A DNA stretch of 64,000 bases. Source: Cryoendolithus antarcticus. Its lineage: Eukaryota > Ascomycota > Dothideomycetes > Cladosporiales > Cladosporiaceae. The stretch is from NCBI GenBank assembly GCA_002077065.1, contig NAJO01000011.1:581001-645000 (forward strand), read 5' to 3'. Numbering within the stretch: position 1 is the stretch's first letter; each line of letters begins with the position of its first letter. The translations under genes were made by a program, and so were the position numbers. Positions 63,601 to 64,000 of the stretch are shown here, piece after piece. The notes under the pieces are model-generated. The model did not search any database. It had not been told where the DNA came from and saw only the letters and a list, made by a program, of their open reading frames with translations.

Positions 63601-63930
63601 GCACTTTCAGACTGACACAACCGCTGCTATCGAATCATGCCCGCTCTACGCTCTGCCCGTCGAGATATACGACATAATCCTGGCTTATGCATTTCCTCAC
63701 ACCTCGCAATTGAAAATCCTCCACTCGTCAGACTGGAACGGCAGGGAACACAGAGGCGAAAATTATCCCTGCAATACACTGTGCGACCCACGCCTGCACC
63801 GAAGGTCAATGAGTGGCTCGTATCGAAGAGGTTCTTCTATGACGCAGCGCGAACATGGTTCGCCGCTCGAACGATCTCTGTACTCATGCGTTGCGCCTGG
63901 AACCCGAAACCAGAAGACCTACCACCGTGA
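63601..63930 (+). pseudogene. F-box-like protein fragment with a frameshift
   Basis: One frame gives PLYALPVEIYDIILAYAFP, an F-box-like opening common in large fungal families, followed by LKILHSSDWNGREHRGENYP. Near 63770 the sense moves to the next frame, which continues VRPTPAPKVNEWLVSKRFFY and ARTWFAARTISVL up to a stop at 63930. Removing one AC from a TACACTG (about 63776-63782) would keep the sense in one frame, so a 2-bp insertion is likely. The downstream part may reach the window edge. It could still be a two-exon gene, but I see no GT-AG pair that does this. Confidence 0.4.
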
Positions 63931-64000
63931 GCGAAGACTTCTCGCCGCAGCGCCACCATGACCTTCTGTGCCACGCTTAGCACCCACATGCTAAGCAAAC

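Noticed and set aside
1..64000. CRISPR arrays, bacterial operons, riboswitches.
   Set aside because: Spliceosomal introns and gene content show eukaryotic nuclear DNA; no regularly spaced short repeats seen.

Overview
The window is nuclear DNA of a filamentous ascomycete (Pezizomycotina, most like Dothideomycetes). The evidence is closely packed single-copy eukaryotic housekeeping genes, short GT-AG introns of about 45-110 nt with fungal CTRAC/CTAAC-type branch sites, and typical fungal families (Shr3, Zn2Cys6 factor, Ies1, indoleamine dioxygenase, M16C peptidase). There are no operons; genes lie on both strands with short shared promoters or terminators. Gene models were built by hand from splice signals, reading phase and family resemblance. 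Where a total length is given, the exon sum is divisible by three.

Layout. 1-1718: 3' part of eIF3b. 1997-3520: broken FAD-dependent monooxygenase (pseudogene). 3903-10424: clathrin heavy chain, whose second intron is 1374 nt long and carries an inserted element with composite terminal inverted repeats and a complete 316-aa GIY-YIG/zinc-finger ORF. 11013-11561 (-): RING protein. 12001-16143 (-): coiled-coil protein fused to a DEDDy 3'-5' exonuclease. 16471-16940: LSM5 in five tiny exons, one intron being GC-AG. 17545-18379: NAD(P)-binding protein. 18722-19440: Shr3. 20093-22939: Kin4/Frk1-like kinase. 23205-24711 (-): indoleamine 2,3-dioxygenase with two palindromes in its promoter. 25395-26048 (-): Erv2-type sulfhydryl oxidase. 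26542-32317: Ecm29. 33802-36322: Zn2Cys6 transcription factor whose metal cluster is split over four exons. 36553-38580 (-): GCK/Ste20-like kinase. 39228-43587 (-): large disordered protein with an MLLE (PABC-like) domain. 43996-45159 (-): gamma-glutamylcyclotransferase-like protein. 45888-47124 (-): MRI1. 47373-48218: aldo-keto reductase. 48480-49579 (-): ER cyclophilin B with a probable alternative membrane tail. 49844-50257: mitochondrial uS13. 50760-51353 (-): proline-rich secreted-like protein. 51354-53264: gene-poor. 53265-56513 (-): M16C metallopeptidase. 57180-59785: Ies1. 60469-62495: C2-domain protein. 62711-63205 (-): Dph4. The right edge holds a frameshifted F-box-like fragment.

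The genes do not form one pathway. Themes are translation and RNA (eIF3b, LSM5, mitochondrial uS13, Dph4, MLLE protein), endomembrane traffic and folding (clathrin, Shr3, Erv2, cyclophilin B), proteostasis (Ecm29, RING, M16C) and signalling.

The outstanding item is the clathrin-intron element. Removing the sequence between its inverted repeats leaves a normal-looking 87-nt host intron with intact donor, TACTAAT branch site and acceptor. The element therefore looks like a mobile DNA that survives in an essential gene by sitting inside a spliceosomal intron, and that encodes a nuclease of the type used by homing elements.
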